Shown one piece after another: positions 1 to 8,370 of a DNA stretch of 46,582 nt. Below the pieces are notes generated by a model. That model ran no database searches. It was not told the origin of the DNA and was given only the letters and a program-made list of their open reading frames with translations. This DNA is from Longimicrobiales bacterium (GTDB taxonomy: Bacteria > Gemmatimonadota > Gemmatimonadetes > Longimicrobiales > Gaopeijiaceae): NCBI GenBank assembly GCA_028279425.1, contig JANQNV010000142.1, positions 1 through 46,582 of the forward strand. The letters run 5' to 3'. Both the position numbers and the translations under genes were made by a program. Numbering within the stretch: the stretch's first letter is position 1; every line of letters begins with the position of its first letter.

Positions 1-520
1 GCTCCACGTAGCCCAGGGCGCCGTGCGGAGTGGATGCGCCCAAAGGGACCACCACCGCCCGTCCGCCGGCGTTGGCCACTTCGATGGCCGCCTCGGCGAG
101 TGCCTCCTCTCGTTGGTCACGCCGATCGACGTGACGAATCTGTGCTCCGAGAATCCGGTGCAGGCGGGCGTTGCCGGTGGGGCTCGACGGCTCGGGCCCG
201 TTGATGACGAGAATGCACCCCATCCCGAGCCGCGCGGCGGCCGCCGCCGTGACTCGACAGTGGTTCGATTGGGGTCCGCCCGTCGTGATGAGGTGCGTGG
301 CGCCATCGATCCGTTCGGGGGCGAGTTCGAACTCGAGCTTCCGGACCTTGTTGCCTCCGAGGCCGAAGCCGGTTTCTTCGTCGAGCTTGACCCGGAGTTC
401 GGGGATTGCGGGGCCCAGAGCGGCCCGCAGACGTGGGAGGGGGCGAAGCGGGGTGGGGAGGCTGGCCAGGGCGGTACGGGGGCGGCCTTCGAGCCGCGCC
501 CTCAGGGTCGCGAGGTCCAT
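1..520 (-). CDS. D-cysteine desulfhydrase / ACC deaminase family PLP enzyme (3' part outside window)
   Basis: The first 173 codons of a fold-type II PLP enzyme lie here; the C-terminus is beyond the left edge. The PLP-lysine motif GGNKVRKLEF is at residues 56-65 with K58 the expected Schiff-base lysine. It is followed by GGPQSNHCRVTAAAAARLG (81-99), the Ser-Asn-His segment that contacts substrate in this family, and by VPLGASTPHGALGYV near the cut end. Members convert D-cysteine to pyruvate, sulfide and ammonia, or deaminate ACC; the motifs seen do not separate these, but I favour D-cysteine desulfhydrase. The ATG at 518-520 lies inside the 3' end of the deacetylase gene (19-base overlap), so the two are probably translated from one message. 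There is no signal peptide, so the enzyme is cytoplasmic. Confidence 0.85.
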   Translation of the reverse strand, partial: MDLATLRARLEGRPRTALASLPTPLRPLPRLRAALGPAIPELRVKLDEETGFGLGGNKVRKLEFELAPERIDGATHLITTGGPQSNHCRVTAAAAARLGMGCILVINGPEPSSPTGNARLHRILGAQIRHVDRRDQREEALAEAAIEVANAGGRAVVVPLGASTPHGALGYVE

Positions 521-1434
521 GGATCCAGGAGCTGTGCGGGACGAGTGAGGCTCCATCGCCGCGCTGCTTCGCGCACGGTCGTCGCGTGCAGGTCGGCGAT
601 GATGTCGACGTCGGGGGCGTACCCGCCCGCCATGACCGTAGCGACGGGAATGCCTGCCCGTTCGCACAGATCGTAGACCTGCCGGTCGCGCTCCGCCAAT
701 CCGGCGGCGCTGACGCCCAGCCGCCCCAACGCGTCGCCCTGGTAGGGATCGACTCCCGCGAGGTAGAAGACCAGCTCGGGCCGCGACGCCAGCGCCACCC
801 GCACCCCGCTCACGACCGCGTCGAGAAAGGGGCCGTCGTGCGTGCCGTCGTCCAGTGCGATGTCGAGGTCACTCCGCTCCTTTCGGAACGGATAGTTCGA
901 GGCGCCGTGGACCGAGAGGGTGAAGACGGTCGGGTCACCGCTGAAAACCGCAGCGGTGCCGTTGCCCTGATGCACGTCGAGGTCGATCACCGCTACACGG
1001 GTCAAGAGGCCATCGTTCTGGAGGTCTCGGATCGCGACGGCGACGTCGTTGAACACGCAGAAGCCCTCCCCGTGCGTGGGGTATGCGTGATGCGTCCCAC
1101 CCGCGAGGTTGACGGCCCACCCATCGCCGAGGGCGACCCGCCCGGCCGACACGGTACCGCCCACGGAGCGCCGCGACCGCTCGACCAGCTCCGGCGACCA
1201 GGGGAATCCCATACGACGGACCGCCGCGGGCCCGAGGGAACCCGAGAGGGCGGCAGCGAGGTAGCTCGGGGTGTGCACGCGCGCCAGCTGCGCGTCGGTG
1301 GCCGCTTCGGGGACGACGAGGTCGATCGTGGGGTGCCCCCACAACCGCTCACGAAGTGCGGCGTACTTGAGCATCGGGAATCGATGCCCATCGGGAAGAG
1401 GAAGAACGAAGTGGTCGCAATAGAAGGCCTTCAT
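502..1434 (-). CDS. Histone deacetylase-fold zinc hydrolase (class IV / HDAC11-like)
   Basis: A complete 310-residue arginase/deacetylase-fold enzyme. The N-terminus (LPLPDGHRFPMLKY) is typical of the bacterial HDAC11-like branch. The catalytic His pair is H115-H116 in GGTHHAYPT; the zinc ligands are D153 and H155 in DLDVHQGNG and D229 in AGVDPYQGD. The family removes acetyl or longer acyl groups from lysines, polyamines or small molecules; the substrate here is unknown. The ATG at 1432-1434 is needed to keep the conserved N-terminal strand, although no good Shine-Dalgarno precedes it. The gene is divergent from the TonB receptor with only 18 bases between the start codons, and its 3' end overlaps the desulfhydrase start. 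Confidence 0.9.
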   Translation of the reverse strand: MKAFYCDHFVLPLPDGHRFPMLKYAALRERLWGHPTIDLVVPEAATDAQLARVHTPSYLAAALSGSLGPAAVRRMGFPWSPELVERSRRSVGGTVSAGRVALGDGWAVNLAGGTHHAYPTHGEGFCVFNDVAVAIRDLQNDGLLTRVAVIDLDVHQGNGTAAVFSGDPTVFTLSVHGASNYPFRKERSDLDIALDDGTHDGPFLDAVVSGVRVALASRPELVFYLAGVDPYQGDALGRLGVSAAGLAERDRQVYDLCERAGIPVATVMAGGYAPDVDIIADLHATTVREAARRWSLTRPAQLLDPWTSRP

Positions 1435-1452
1435 GGCCGGCAGAGTAACCGC

Positions 1453-3798
1453 GTGGAGCCACGGGGGTCCACGCGGCGCGTTCCGCGATGGTTCGTCGCC
1501 GCGGGCCTTTGGCTCGCGGCGGCTGCAGGGCTCTCGGGTCAGGAGCCCCGGGCCGTCCTGACGGGCACGGTCGTCGACGCCGCCGGCCCGGTCGTGGCCG
1601 TCGACCTCACGCTGGTCGAGGGCGCCTCGGTGGTGGCCCGCGCCGCCAGCGACGGAGATGGCCGTTTCCGGCTGGAGGCGCCCGCAGGGAGCTACACGCT
1701 ACGGGCCGAGCGCCTCGGCTACGCGGCTGTGTCACGGCTCGTCACACTCGACGCAGGGGGGGTGCTGAATCTCGACGTCGTCCTCCAGCCGGCGGCGGTA
1801 CTGCTGGAGGGGGTCGGCGTCGAGGCCGAGCGAAGTCGCGAGCGGCTGCGGTTCGAAGAAACGGCGGGCGCCTCGGTTCGGGAGATCAGCGCCGAGGAAC
1901 TCAAGCTCGTACCGGGCATCGGGGAGGCGGATCCAATTCGGGCCATCGAGGTGCTCCCCGGTGTCGTGTCGACCTCCGATTTCTCGTCGTCGTTCAACGT
2001 GCGCGGAGGCTCCGCCGACCAGAATCTCATCCTGCTCGATGGGACCCCCATCTTCAGCCCCTTCCATCTCGGGGGCTTCTTTTCGGTGTTCAACGCCGAC
2101 ATGGTCGCCCGGGCGGAGCTCGCCGCCGGCGGATTCGAGGCGCAGTACGGGGGGCGCGTTTCGTCGGTGCTCACCGTCGAGAGCGATCCGGGCAATGGCG
2201 AATTCGGTGTGGAGGGCGGGGTGAGTCTGCTCGCGACTCGCGTTGCGGTCCGGGGAGGTGTGGGTGAGCGCGACGTGAGGTGGCGGATTTCGGGACGGCG
2301 CTCCTACTTCGACCAGCTCCTGGCCCCGGTGGCCGAGTTTCCCTATCACCTGCAGGATCTTCAGGGCGTCGTCGAGATCGGCCTGAGTCCGCGCGACCGG
2401 ATCCGGATCACGGGCTATACCGGAGACGATGTGCTGGACTTCTCGCAACTCGACGACGAGGACTTTCCGCTCCGACTGGACTGGAACTGGGGAAACGACG
2501 TGGCCGGGATCCGCTGGGATCGCGAGTTGTCGAAGGGTCGCCTCAGCGCGCGCGCTTCGACGACGCGCTTTTCGACCGGCCTGTCGTTTCCGGACTTCGA
2601 CGACACGGAATTCCGAAGCGAGGTGACGCAGGATGGGTTCGGGGCCAACCTCGACTGGCGGCTCGTGCCCGTCGTCGAGGTCGGGGTGGGGGTCGAATAC
2701 AACGACTTCGGGTACGACAATCTGGCGTCGAGCGGTGGAACGGTGTTCAGTCAGGGGCTCGGAACGGGCCGCCAACTCGGGGCCCACGCCCAGACGTCGT
2801 GGGGGCGTCCCGGCGAGTGGCTGGTCGAGGCCGGGGCCCGGGTGGATCGGTGGGTGCCGGATCCCGGTGAACCCGTCACCGAGGTGTCTCCTCGACTCGC
2901 CGTGAAGCGTTTTCTCGGCGGGAGTAGCCGTTGGGCCGTCAACGCCTCCGTCGGTCGCTACACCCAGTTCCTTCATTCGCTCCGCGACGAGGAACTGCCC
3001 CTGGGTCTCGATATCTGGGTTCTCGCCGGAGAGCGGGCCCCCGCCGTGGTCTCGGACCAACTCCAGGTGGGTCTCGAGGCCTTTCCGACCGACGAGTGGA
3101 CGTTTTCGGTCGAGGGATACCTGCGGGAGTTCGACGGAGTCGTGACCTTCAACACCAGCGACGATCCGAACGACGACACCGACGACATCCTCGCGGGGGA
3201 GGGCTTGTCGTACGGGGCCGACCTCTTCGTGCGGCGATCGGGATCGCCGGTGAGCGGGTGGCTGGCGCTGTCGTTCCTGAAGGCAGACCGGACGTTTCCC
3301 GACGTCTTCTCGGGAGCCGTGGACCGACCCGAGGTCACCTACGCGCCGATCTTCGACCGCCGGATGGACCTCGACCTCGTACTCCAGTTTCCCGCCCCCC
3401 GGGGATGGCAGGGTGGGCTGCGTCTCAACGTCGGGACGGGGACCCCCTACACGCGTCCGCTGGCGAGCTTCGCCGTGTATCAGCCGCGGTTTCTGAAAAA
3501 CGGGGGACGCGCTTCCTGGGGCGGGGACGCCGACGGCGGAGAGCTGGACAGCTACGCCGTCCTCCTCGGCGATCGGAATGGCGCGCGCTACCCGGTATAC
3601 CACCGTCTCGACCTGAGCTTCCGCAAGGACTACGAGAAGAGCTGGGGGATGATCACTCCCCATCTCGACCTCCTCAACGTCTACAACCGGCGCAACGTGC
3701 TTTTCTACTTCTACGAGTACGACCGGACGCCCGCCGTGCGGTCCGGTATTTCGATGTTTCCGCTCCTCCCCACGATCGGGGTGGAGGTGCGGTTCTGA
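1453..3798 (+). CDS. TonB-dependent outer-membrane receptor with CarboxypepD-reg N-terminal domain
   Basis: About 781 residues. After a signal peptide ending near LSGQ comes a carboxypeptidase-regulatory-like beta-sandwich (about 30-115), then a plug domain with PGVVSTSDFSSSFNVRGGSA, LLDGTPIFSPFHLGG and GFEAQYGGRVSSVL. A beta-barrel of about 550 residues follows and ends in the typical terminal phenylalanine (VEVRF). It should import an unidentified ligand across the outer membrane using TonB energy. The frame is open far upstream, but that part is only the complement of the deacetylase gene; GTG 1453 is the last in-frame start before the signal peptide. No clear Shine-Dalgarno is visible, so the start is uncertain. 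Its stop overlaps the ATG of the following lipoprotein by one base, so the pair is coupled. Confidence 0.88.
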   Translation: MEPRGSTRRVPRWFVAAGLWLAAAAGLSGQEPRAVLTGTVVDAAGPVVAVDLTLVEGASVVARAASDGDGRFRLEAPAGSYTLRAERLGYAAVSRLVTLDAGGVLNLDVVLQPAAVLLEGVGVEAERSRERLRFEETAGASVREISAEELKLVPGIGEADPIRAIEVLPGVVSTSDFSSSFNVRGGSADQNLILLDGTPIFSPFHLGGFFSVFNADMVARAELAAGGFEAQYGGRVSSVLTVESDPGNGEFGVEGGVSLLATRVAVRGGVGERDVRWRISGRRSYFDQLLAPVAEFPYHLQDLQGVVEIGLSPRDRIRITGYTGDDVLDFSQLDDEDFPLRLDWNWGNDVAGIRWDRELSKGRLSARASTTRFSTGLSFPDFDDTEFRSEVTQDGFGANLDWRLVPVVEVGVGVEYNDFGYDNLASSGGTVFSQGLGTGRQLGAHAQTSWGRPGEWLVEAGARVDRWVPDPGEPVTEVSPRLAVKRFLGGSSRWAVNASVGRYTQFLHSLRDEELPLGLDIWVLAGERAPAVVSDQLQVGLEAFPTDEWTFSVEGYLREFDGVVTFNTSDDPNDDTDDILAGEGLSYGADLFVRRSGSPVSGWLALSFLKADRTFPDVFSGAVDRPEVTYAPIFDRRMDLDLVLQFPAPRGWQGGLRLNVGTGTPYTRPLASFAVYQPRFLKNGGRASWGGDADGGELDSYAVLLGDRNGARYPVYHRLDLSFRKDYEKSWGMITPHLDLLNVYNRRNVLFYFYEYDRTPAVRSGISMFPLLPTIGVEVRF

Positions 3799-4826
3799 TG
3801 GCGCGGACGTTCGAAGGGGGGTGGTGGAATCTCGCTCGTGGGGCATTGCTGGCCGCCGGTCTCGCGGTCGTGGCGGGCTGTGAGTTGCAGGAGCTCACGC
3901 TCGCGGAACCTCCGGCCGATGTCGTCGTGGCCGAGGGACTCGTGCAGGTGGGCCTGCCCGTGGGCGGCTTCGGGGGACTCGGCTCGACGTCGATCGACCG
4001 GATCTCGGTGCTGCTGCACCGCACGGTGCAGGGGGCCGACGGACGAAACGAGCCGGTGCCCGGCGCCCTCGTACAGATCACGCGATCCGACGGGGCCACC
4101 TTCCGGCTTCGGGAGCTGGTCGAGTCCTCCCCGTGTGTTTCGTCGACGCCGCTGAACGGGACGGGGACCTGCTACCTGCTCGGCCCCCCCGACCTGCTCG
4201 GAGAGCCTCGGTTGCGGCCGGGTGATCGACTCGACCTCGAGGTCGTCACCCTGTCGGGAGAGATCCTGCGCTCGACATCGACCGTTCCCGGGGCGTTTTC
4301 ATTCGTCGGTCTCGAGAACCAGGAGAGCTGTGCCGTGACGGCCGACGAGTCCTTCCCGCTCGTGTGGGGCGTCTCGGAGGGGGCGTGGGCGTACGTCGGA
4401 GAGACCCAGATCTACGGCTTGGCCGATGCACTCGAGCCGCGAGGCATCGAGGTCGACATCGATCCGCTGTTTCTCGTGGGGCTCGCCATTTCGTCGACCG
4501 ACACGGTCATCGCCTATCCGGCCGAATTCGGTGTGTTCGACCGCTTCGATCTCGACCGCGACGTGGCGGTGGCGCTCCAGCAGGGGCTTCCCCCCGGCAC
4601 CCGCGCCGAGGTCACGCTCTCGGCGGTGGACCGCAACTTCGTGAACTGGGTGAGGGGTGGAAACTTCAATCCGTCCGGCACGGTGCGCATACCGTCGGTG
4701 ACCGGTGACGGGACCGGCTTCTTCGGCACGAGTGTCACCCAGTGGGTGGAGTTGCGCGCCTTCGTGGATCCCCCGGCGGGCGGGGAGCTGGGCGGCCAGC
4801 GCGTGTGCCCGGTCGTCACGCCCTGA
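3798..4826 (+). CDS. Lipoprotein partner of the TonB receptor (DUF4249-like)
   Basis: 342 residues starting at the ATG that shares one base with the receptor stop codon (TGATG). The N-terminus has a hydrophobic segment ending in a lipobox (VVAGC), so the mature protein is predicted to be lipid-anchored. The rest is a beta-rich chain with paired cysteines (SSPCVSSTPLNGTGTC and SCAVTADES) and no catalytic motif I recognise. The order CarboxypepD-reg receptor then lipoprotein, together with the start of the mature chain (ADVVVAEGLVQVG), resembles DUF4249 lipoproteins encoded next to such receptors in Bacteroidota-like genomes. Assignment to that family is a guess from context and fold character. 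A surface or periplasmic role in handling the receptor's ligand is likely. Confidence 0.65.
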   Translation: MARTFEGGWWNLARGALLAAGLAVVAGCELQELTLAEPPADVVVAEGLVQVGLPVGGFGGLGSTSIDRISVLLHRTVQGADGRNEPVPGALVQITRSDGATFRLRELVESSPCVSSTPLNGTGTCYLLGPPDLLGEPRLRPGDRLDLEVVTLSGEILRSTSTVPGAFSFVGLENQESCAVTADESFPLVWGVSEGAWAYVGETQIYGLADALEPRGIEVDIDPLFLVGLAISSTDTVIAYPAEFGVFDRFDLDRDVAVALQQGLPPGTRAEVTLSAVDRNFVNWVRGGNFNPSGTVRIPSVTGDGTGFFGTSVTQWVELRAFVDPPAGGELGGQRVCPVVTP

Positions 4827-4870
4827 GGCGAGTCGGGCTCTGGGGAAAGCGCGTCGGCGCGAGGTGTCGA

Positions 4871-7750
4871 TCAGCGGCGGCTTCGGAGCGCGCGGCGCAC
4901 AGCCACCAGAAGCTCCTCACCGTTGAACGGCTTCTGGAGCATCCGGAGGCCAGGCCCCCGCGGGATTCGGTCGTCGTGCGGGTCGAAGGCGGAGAGGAGC
5001 AACACGGGCAGAGTAGGCGACACGGTCCGCACCGCCGAAACGAAGGTGTCCACGTCGAGGTCCCGGAGGCGCGCGTCGCTCACGACCAGGTCGGGGAGCG
5101 ACGCGCGCGTGGAGAGGCGGGTCACGGCCTCGGCACCCGTGGACGCCCCGTGTACGCGGAACCCTTCTCGCTCGAGGAGCCGCACGCCGAGTCGGAGCAC
5201 GGAGTCTTCACCGTCGACGAAGAGCACGTCGGCCGGGAGCAGGGTGGCCGCATCGTCGGGGGCCGCGCTCCAAGGTGATTCGACGAGATCGGCGGCCGGG
5301 TGGGGCGTCGACTCGACCGGCTCTGCGAGCCGAGGAGGTTCGCCGTGCGCGCTCGCCTGGGTCGCATCGGTCCGGGGTGCGACGCTATCGGGTGCGACGT
5401 CCTGGGGTGCGACGCTATCGGGTGCGATCGCCTCCGGTGACACCGTCTCCAGCTTTGCCGCGGGGCCGGAGGCGGGTAGGACGACCGCGAAGGTCGTGCC
5501 CTCTCCTTCGGCGGAGCGGACGTCGATCCGGCCACCCCGCTCCTCGACGATCCCGTGAACGAGGGCCAGGCCGAGCCCCGACGCGTGCGTCGGAGGGCGT
5601 GTGGAGAAGAACGGCTCGAAGATGTGATCCACCACGTCGCCCGCCATACCTTCGCCCGTGTCGGTGACGGCCAGGACCACCCAGTCGTCGTCCTTCTGAC
5701 GAACCGAAAGGGCGAGACGCCCGCCATCGGGCATCGCGTCGCGGGCATTCGAAGCGAGCTGATCGATCAGCCGCTCCATCTGCACCGCGTCGGCCTCTAC
5801 GCGCGCCGTACCCGGGGCCACATCGATCACGACGTCGATGCCATCGCCCACCGTCTCGAGCAGCTCGGGCTCCATCTGTCGCAAGAGCCGCCCGAGATCG
5901 AGTTCGACCGGTTGTCCCCGCCGCCGCCGGCTGTAGGTGAGGAGTTCATCGGTCAACGACGCCGCCCGGAGTCCCGCGGCCCGGATTTCCCGCACATCGC
6001 CGGCGGCCCGGCTGTCACGGGGCAACTCGTCGAGCACGAGCTCGGCGTGCCCCGTGACGACGGTCATCAGGTTGTTGAAGTCGTGGGCGATTCCCCCGGC
6101 TAGACGACTCAGGGCGCGAAACCGGTCGGCCTGACGTTCGCGTTCGACTGCCGCCCTCCGATCGGTCAGGTCTTCGGCGATCACGAGGACACTCGGTTCG
6201 GCGCGCTCGCCCGGAAGGATGGAGGCGTGGAGGGCGACGGGTGTGCGGTGTCCGGCCGCGTGCAGAAGCTCGACATCGGTGTGGAGCGTCGTGACGAGGC
6301 CACCACGGAGGGCGCGGAGGGCGGCGAGGGCCCGTCGCTGTTGGGCTTCGGGCACGAGCGTCCACAGCGGAGCCTCGCCCGCGGGGTATTCGTGCCAACC
6401 GAGCAGCCCCGTCCAACGTGCATTGGCCCGCAGAGGCGCTCCCTCTGCGTCGATGACGAGCATGGCCAGTGGGGCAGCGTCGAAGAGTGTACCGTCGTGC
6501 AGCGCCTCGGCGTCGAGCTCGACAGGCGCCTCCGGCTCGATCGGGGCCGGTGGCCCGGGGTCTGGTTCGGGGCGGGACTCCGCTTCCCGATCCGGAGTCG
6601 CGACCGCCGACAGGGGGAGCGCCGGGGTATGGGGTCCCCACAACGCGAGGAGTCCCACCGGGTCGCCACTCCCATGGGTGAGTCGCACCGAGGCCGCGCG
6701 GTAGCCGACCCACTCTCCAGAGGCGGCCCGGAGGCGAATCACGCGATCCGCCGGCCGCGGCCCCGTCCCCTCGACGGGATCGGCCAGCGATCGGTCGTCT
6801 GGGTGGATCCGCTCCATCAGGTCGACGCGTGTCACCGACGCCGGATGATCTTCGCCGACGTAGTGAGCGGCCACTCGGTTGGCTTTCAGAACCTCGCCGC
6901 GCTGATGGAGGATCAGAGCGACGGGAGCGTGGTCGACCATTTGATCGAGCTCGTCGCGCGAGCGTCGGAGCGCTTCGGTGACTTCCTGGCGCGGCGTGAC
7001 GTCGGAGGCGAGCGTCACGACGCGATCCACGTCGCCCCGCCCATTCCGCACGGGGAAGGCGCGCGCGTGGATCCACCGGACTCCGCCACCGGGCCGCACG
7101 ATTCGGAACTCCCGGTCCCAGCTTCCATTGGATTCGCGCCACAGATGCTCGGCGACCCCGTCGCGATCCTCGGGATGCACCGCATCGAGGAAGGAGTTCG
7201 GTTCGTCGCGCAGAAGCGCACGGGGTCGGCCCCAGACCCGCTCGTAAGCGGGGCTCACGTAGTGGATCACCCGTTGGCGACCCACGACCGGGGGAGACGT
7301 CACGAAGACCACGCTCTCGAGGGTCTCGACCACCTCTCGAAACGGGGTTTCCGACTCGGGAATGCCCGCGCGTCGCGGAGGTGTGGTCGGCAGGAATTCG
7401 AGGCAGACCGCTCGCCGCCCGCCAACCCGCATCGCCGTGACCACGACCACACTCCGGTCGTGGTCGGCGTCGCACCGAGCTCGGATCTCGGCCTGCACCG
7501 TGGGCTGCCCGTCGCTCAGGACCTCTCGGATCATGCGATCCACTGCGGCCGCGTCGGGGTGTGAACTTCGCTCGAGCGCGGCGAGCAGGTGTTCTCCCTT
7601 CACGACTGGAGTGCCGACGAGGTCTGGGATGGGGCCCTCCTGGCGGATCCAGCCCCGGGAGTGCACGGCGACGCGCCCCTCGCCATCGAGGAGCGCCATG
7701 GCCCGTGGGTGACCGGTGACGAAGGCGAGCGAGAGGTCGACCATCGTCAT
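4871..7750 (-). CDS. Hybrid sensor histidine kinase: four PAS domains, HisKA, HATPase_c, receiver
   Basis: 959 residues with no signal peptide or clear membrane segment, so a cytoplasmic sensor. PAS-like domains lie at about 10-120, 140-260, 270-375 and 420-535; the second has the PAS_3 signature WDREFRIVRPGGGVRWIHAR. The phospho-acceptor is H556 in GGIAHDFNNLMTVVTGH. The ATPase has its N box at N668 (ASNARDAM), DTGEGM at 697-702, FEPFFST at 711-717 and GLGLAL at 725-730. A Pro/Ala linker with pentapeptide repeats leads to a receiver (840-959) with phospho-site D892, S920 and K940; one of the usual paired acidic residues is glycine (D846-G847). The ATG at 7748-7750 overlaps the uridine kinase stop by ATGA, so I chose it over in-frame starts further upstream. 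It ends the DtxR-udk-kinase operon. Confidence 0.92.
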   Translation of the reverse strand: MTMVDLSLAFVTGHPRAMALLDGEGRVAVHSRGWIRQEGPIPDLVGTPVVKGEHLLAALERSSHPDAAAVDRMIREVLSDGQPTVQAEIRARCDADHDRSVVVVTAMRVGGRRAVCLEFLPTTPPRRAGIPESETPFREVVETLESVVFVTSPPVVGRQRVIHYVSPAYERVWGRPRALLRDEPNSFLDAVHPEDRDGVAEHLWRESNGSWDREFRIVRPGGGVRWIHARAFPVRNGRGDVDRVVTLASDVTPRQEVTEALRRSRDELDQMVDHAPVALILHQRGEVLKANRVAAHYVGEDHPASVTRVDLMERIHPDDRSLADPVEGTGPRPADRVIRLRAASGEWVGYRAASVRLTHGSGDPVGLLALWGPHTPALPLSAVATPDREAESRPEPDPGPPAPIEPEAPVELDAEALHDGTLFDAAPLAMLVIDAEGAPLRANARWTGLLGWHEYPAGEAPLWTLVPEAQQRRALAALRALRGGLVTTLHTDVELLHAAGHRTPVALHASILPGERAEPSVLVIAEDLTDRRAAVERERQADRFRALSRLAGGIAHDFNNLMTVVTGHAELVLDELPRDSRAAGDVREIRAAGLRAASLTDELLTYSRRRRGQPVELDLGRLLRQMEPELLETVGDGIDVVIDVAPGTARVEADAVQMERLIDQLASNARDAMPDGGRLALSVRQKDDDWVVLAVTDTGEGMAGDVVDHIFEPFFSTRPPTHASGLGLALVHGIVEERGGRIDVRSAEGEGTTFAVVLPASGPAAKLETVSPEAIAPDSVAPQDVAPDSVAPRTDATQASAHGEPPRLAEPVESTPHPAADLVESPWSAAPDDAATLLPADVLFVDGEDSVLRLGVRLLEREGFRVHGASTGAEAVTRLSTRASLPDLVVSDARLRDLDVDTFVSAVRTVSPTLPVLLLSAFDPHDDRIPRGPGLRMLQKPFNGEELLVAVRRALRSRR
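5376..5435. repeat. Four tandem 15-base repeats in the kinase linker
   Basis: Four consecutive 15-base units start at 5376, 5391, 5406 and 5421, each beginning GGTGCGA. Units 1 and 3 are identical (GGTGCGACGCTATCG). On the minus strand they encode the pentapeptides EAIAP, DSVAP, QDVAP and DSVAP in the linker between the ATPase and receiver domains of the hybrid kinase. The repeat stays in frame and probably varies in copy number by slippage. Confidence 0.9.
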
Positions 7751-8370
7751 GCGGCCGCCAGGATCGATGCCATCTTCGTCACCAACATGTCGACCGCGAC
7801 CCGATTGTGCCCCCCCTGGGGGATGATGATGTCGGCCCAACGCTTCGACGGCTCCACGAATTCCCGGTGCATGGGCCGTACCGTGCGTTCGTACTGACGC
7901 AGCACGGAGTCGAGAGACCGCCCACGGTCGGCGAGGTCGCGCTTCAGCCGACGGAGGAGACGCACGTCGGGGTCGGTGTCGACGAAGACACGGATGTCCA
8001 TGCGGTTCCTCAGTTCAGGCTCGGCGAGCACCAGGATCCCGTCGATCAGGATGATGCGGGTCGGGTGGACGGCGATGGTCTCGGGTTGGCGACAGTGCGT
8101 GCGGAAGTCGTACACGGGCATTTCGATGGGTACCCCGGCCCGGAGTGCGTCGACGTGTCGCACGAGAAGCTCGGTTTCGAGCGCATCGGGGTGGTCGAAA
8201 TTGATCGCACCTCGTTCTTCGGGCGGGAGGTGGTCGAAGTTCCGGTAGTAGGCGTCGTGCCGCACCTGACTCACGGTTTCGGGGGCGACCCCGCGCACGA
8301 TCTCCCGGACCACCGTGCTCTTGCCGGAGCCGCTCCCCCCCGCCACCCCGATCACCAGCGGCTCCGTCAT
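7747..8370 (-). CDS. udk: Uridine kinase
   Basis: 207 residues, the usual length for bacterial uridine/cytidine kinase, which phosphorylates uridine and cytidine to UMP and CMP in pyrimidine salvage. The P-loop GGSGSGKST is at residues 11-19. Further family motifs are HDAYYRNFDHLPPEER, INFDHPDALE, MPVYDF, ILIDGILVL and FVDTDPDVRLLRRLKRD. The ATG at 8368-8370 overlaps the stop of the DtxR-family gene by four bases (ATGA), which fixes the start; the longer open frame upstream is only read-through inside that gene. The stop again overlaps the start of the hybrid kinase by four bases. The protein is cytoplasmic. Confidence 0.95.
   Translation of the reverse strand: MTEPLVIGVAGGSGSGKSTVVREIVRGVAPETVSQVRHDAYYRNFDHLPPEERGAINFDHPDALETELLVRHVDALRAGVPIEMPVYDFRTHCRQPETIAVHPTRIILIDGILVLAEPELRNRMDIRVFVDTDPDVRLLRRLKRDLADRGRSLDSVLRQYERTVRPMHREFVEPSKRWADIIIPQGGHNRVAVDMLVTKMASILAAA

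Noticed and set aside
406-1452. In-frame N-terminal extension of the TonB receptor by about 349 residues
   Set aside because: It is the complement of the deacetylase gene, carries no domain, and would place the signal peptide in the middle of the protein.
1732-3846. A 704-codon minus-strand frame over the TonB receptor
   Set aside because: Antisense shadow of a clear receptor gene, with no family features.
6227-7564. A 445-codon plus-strand frame inside the hybrid kinase gene
   Set aside because: Antisense to well-defined PAS domains and without motifs of its own.
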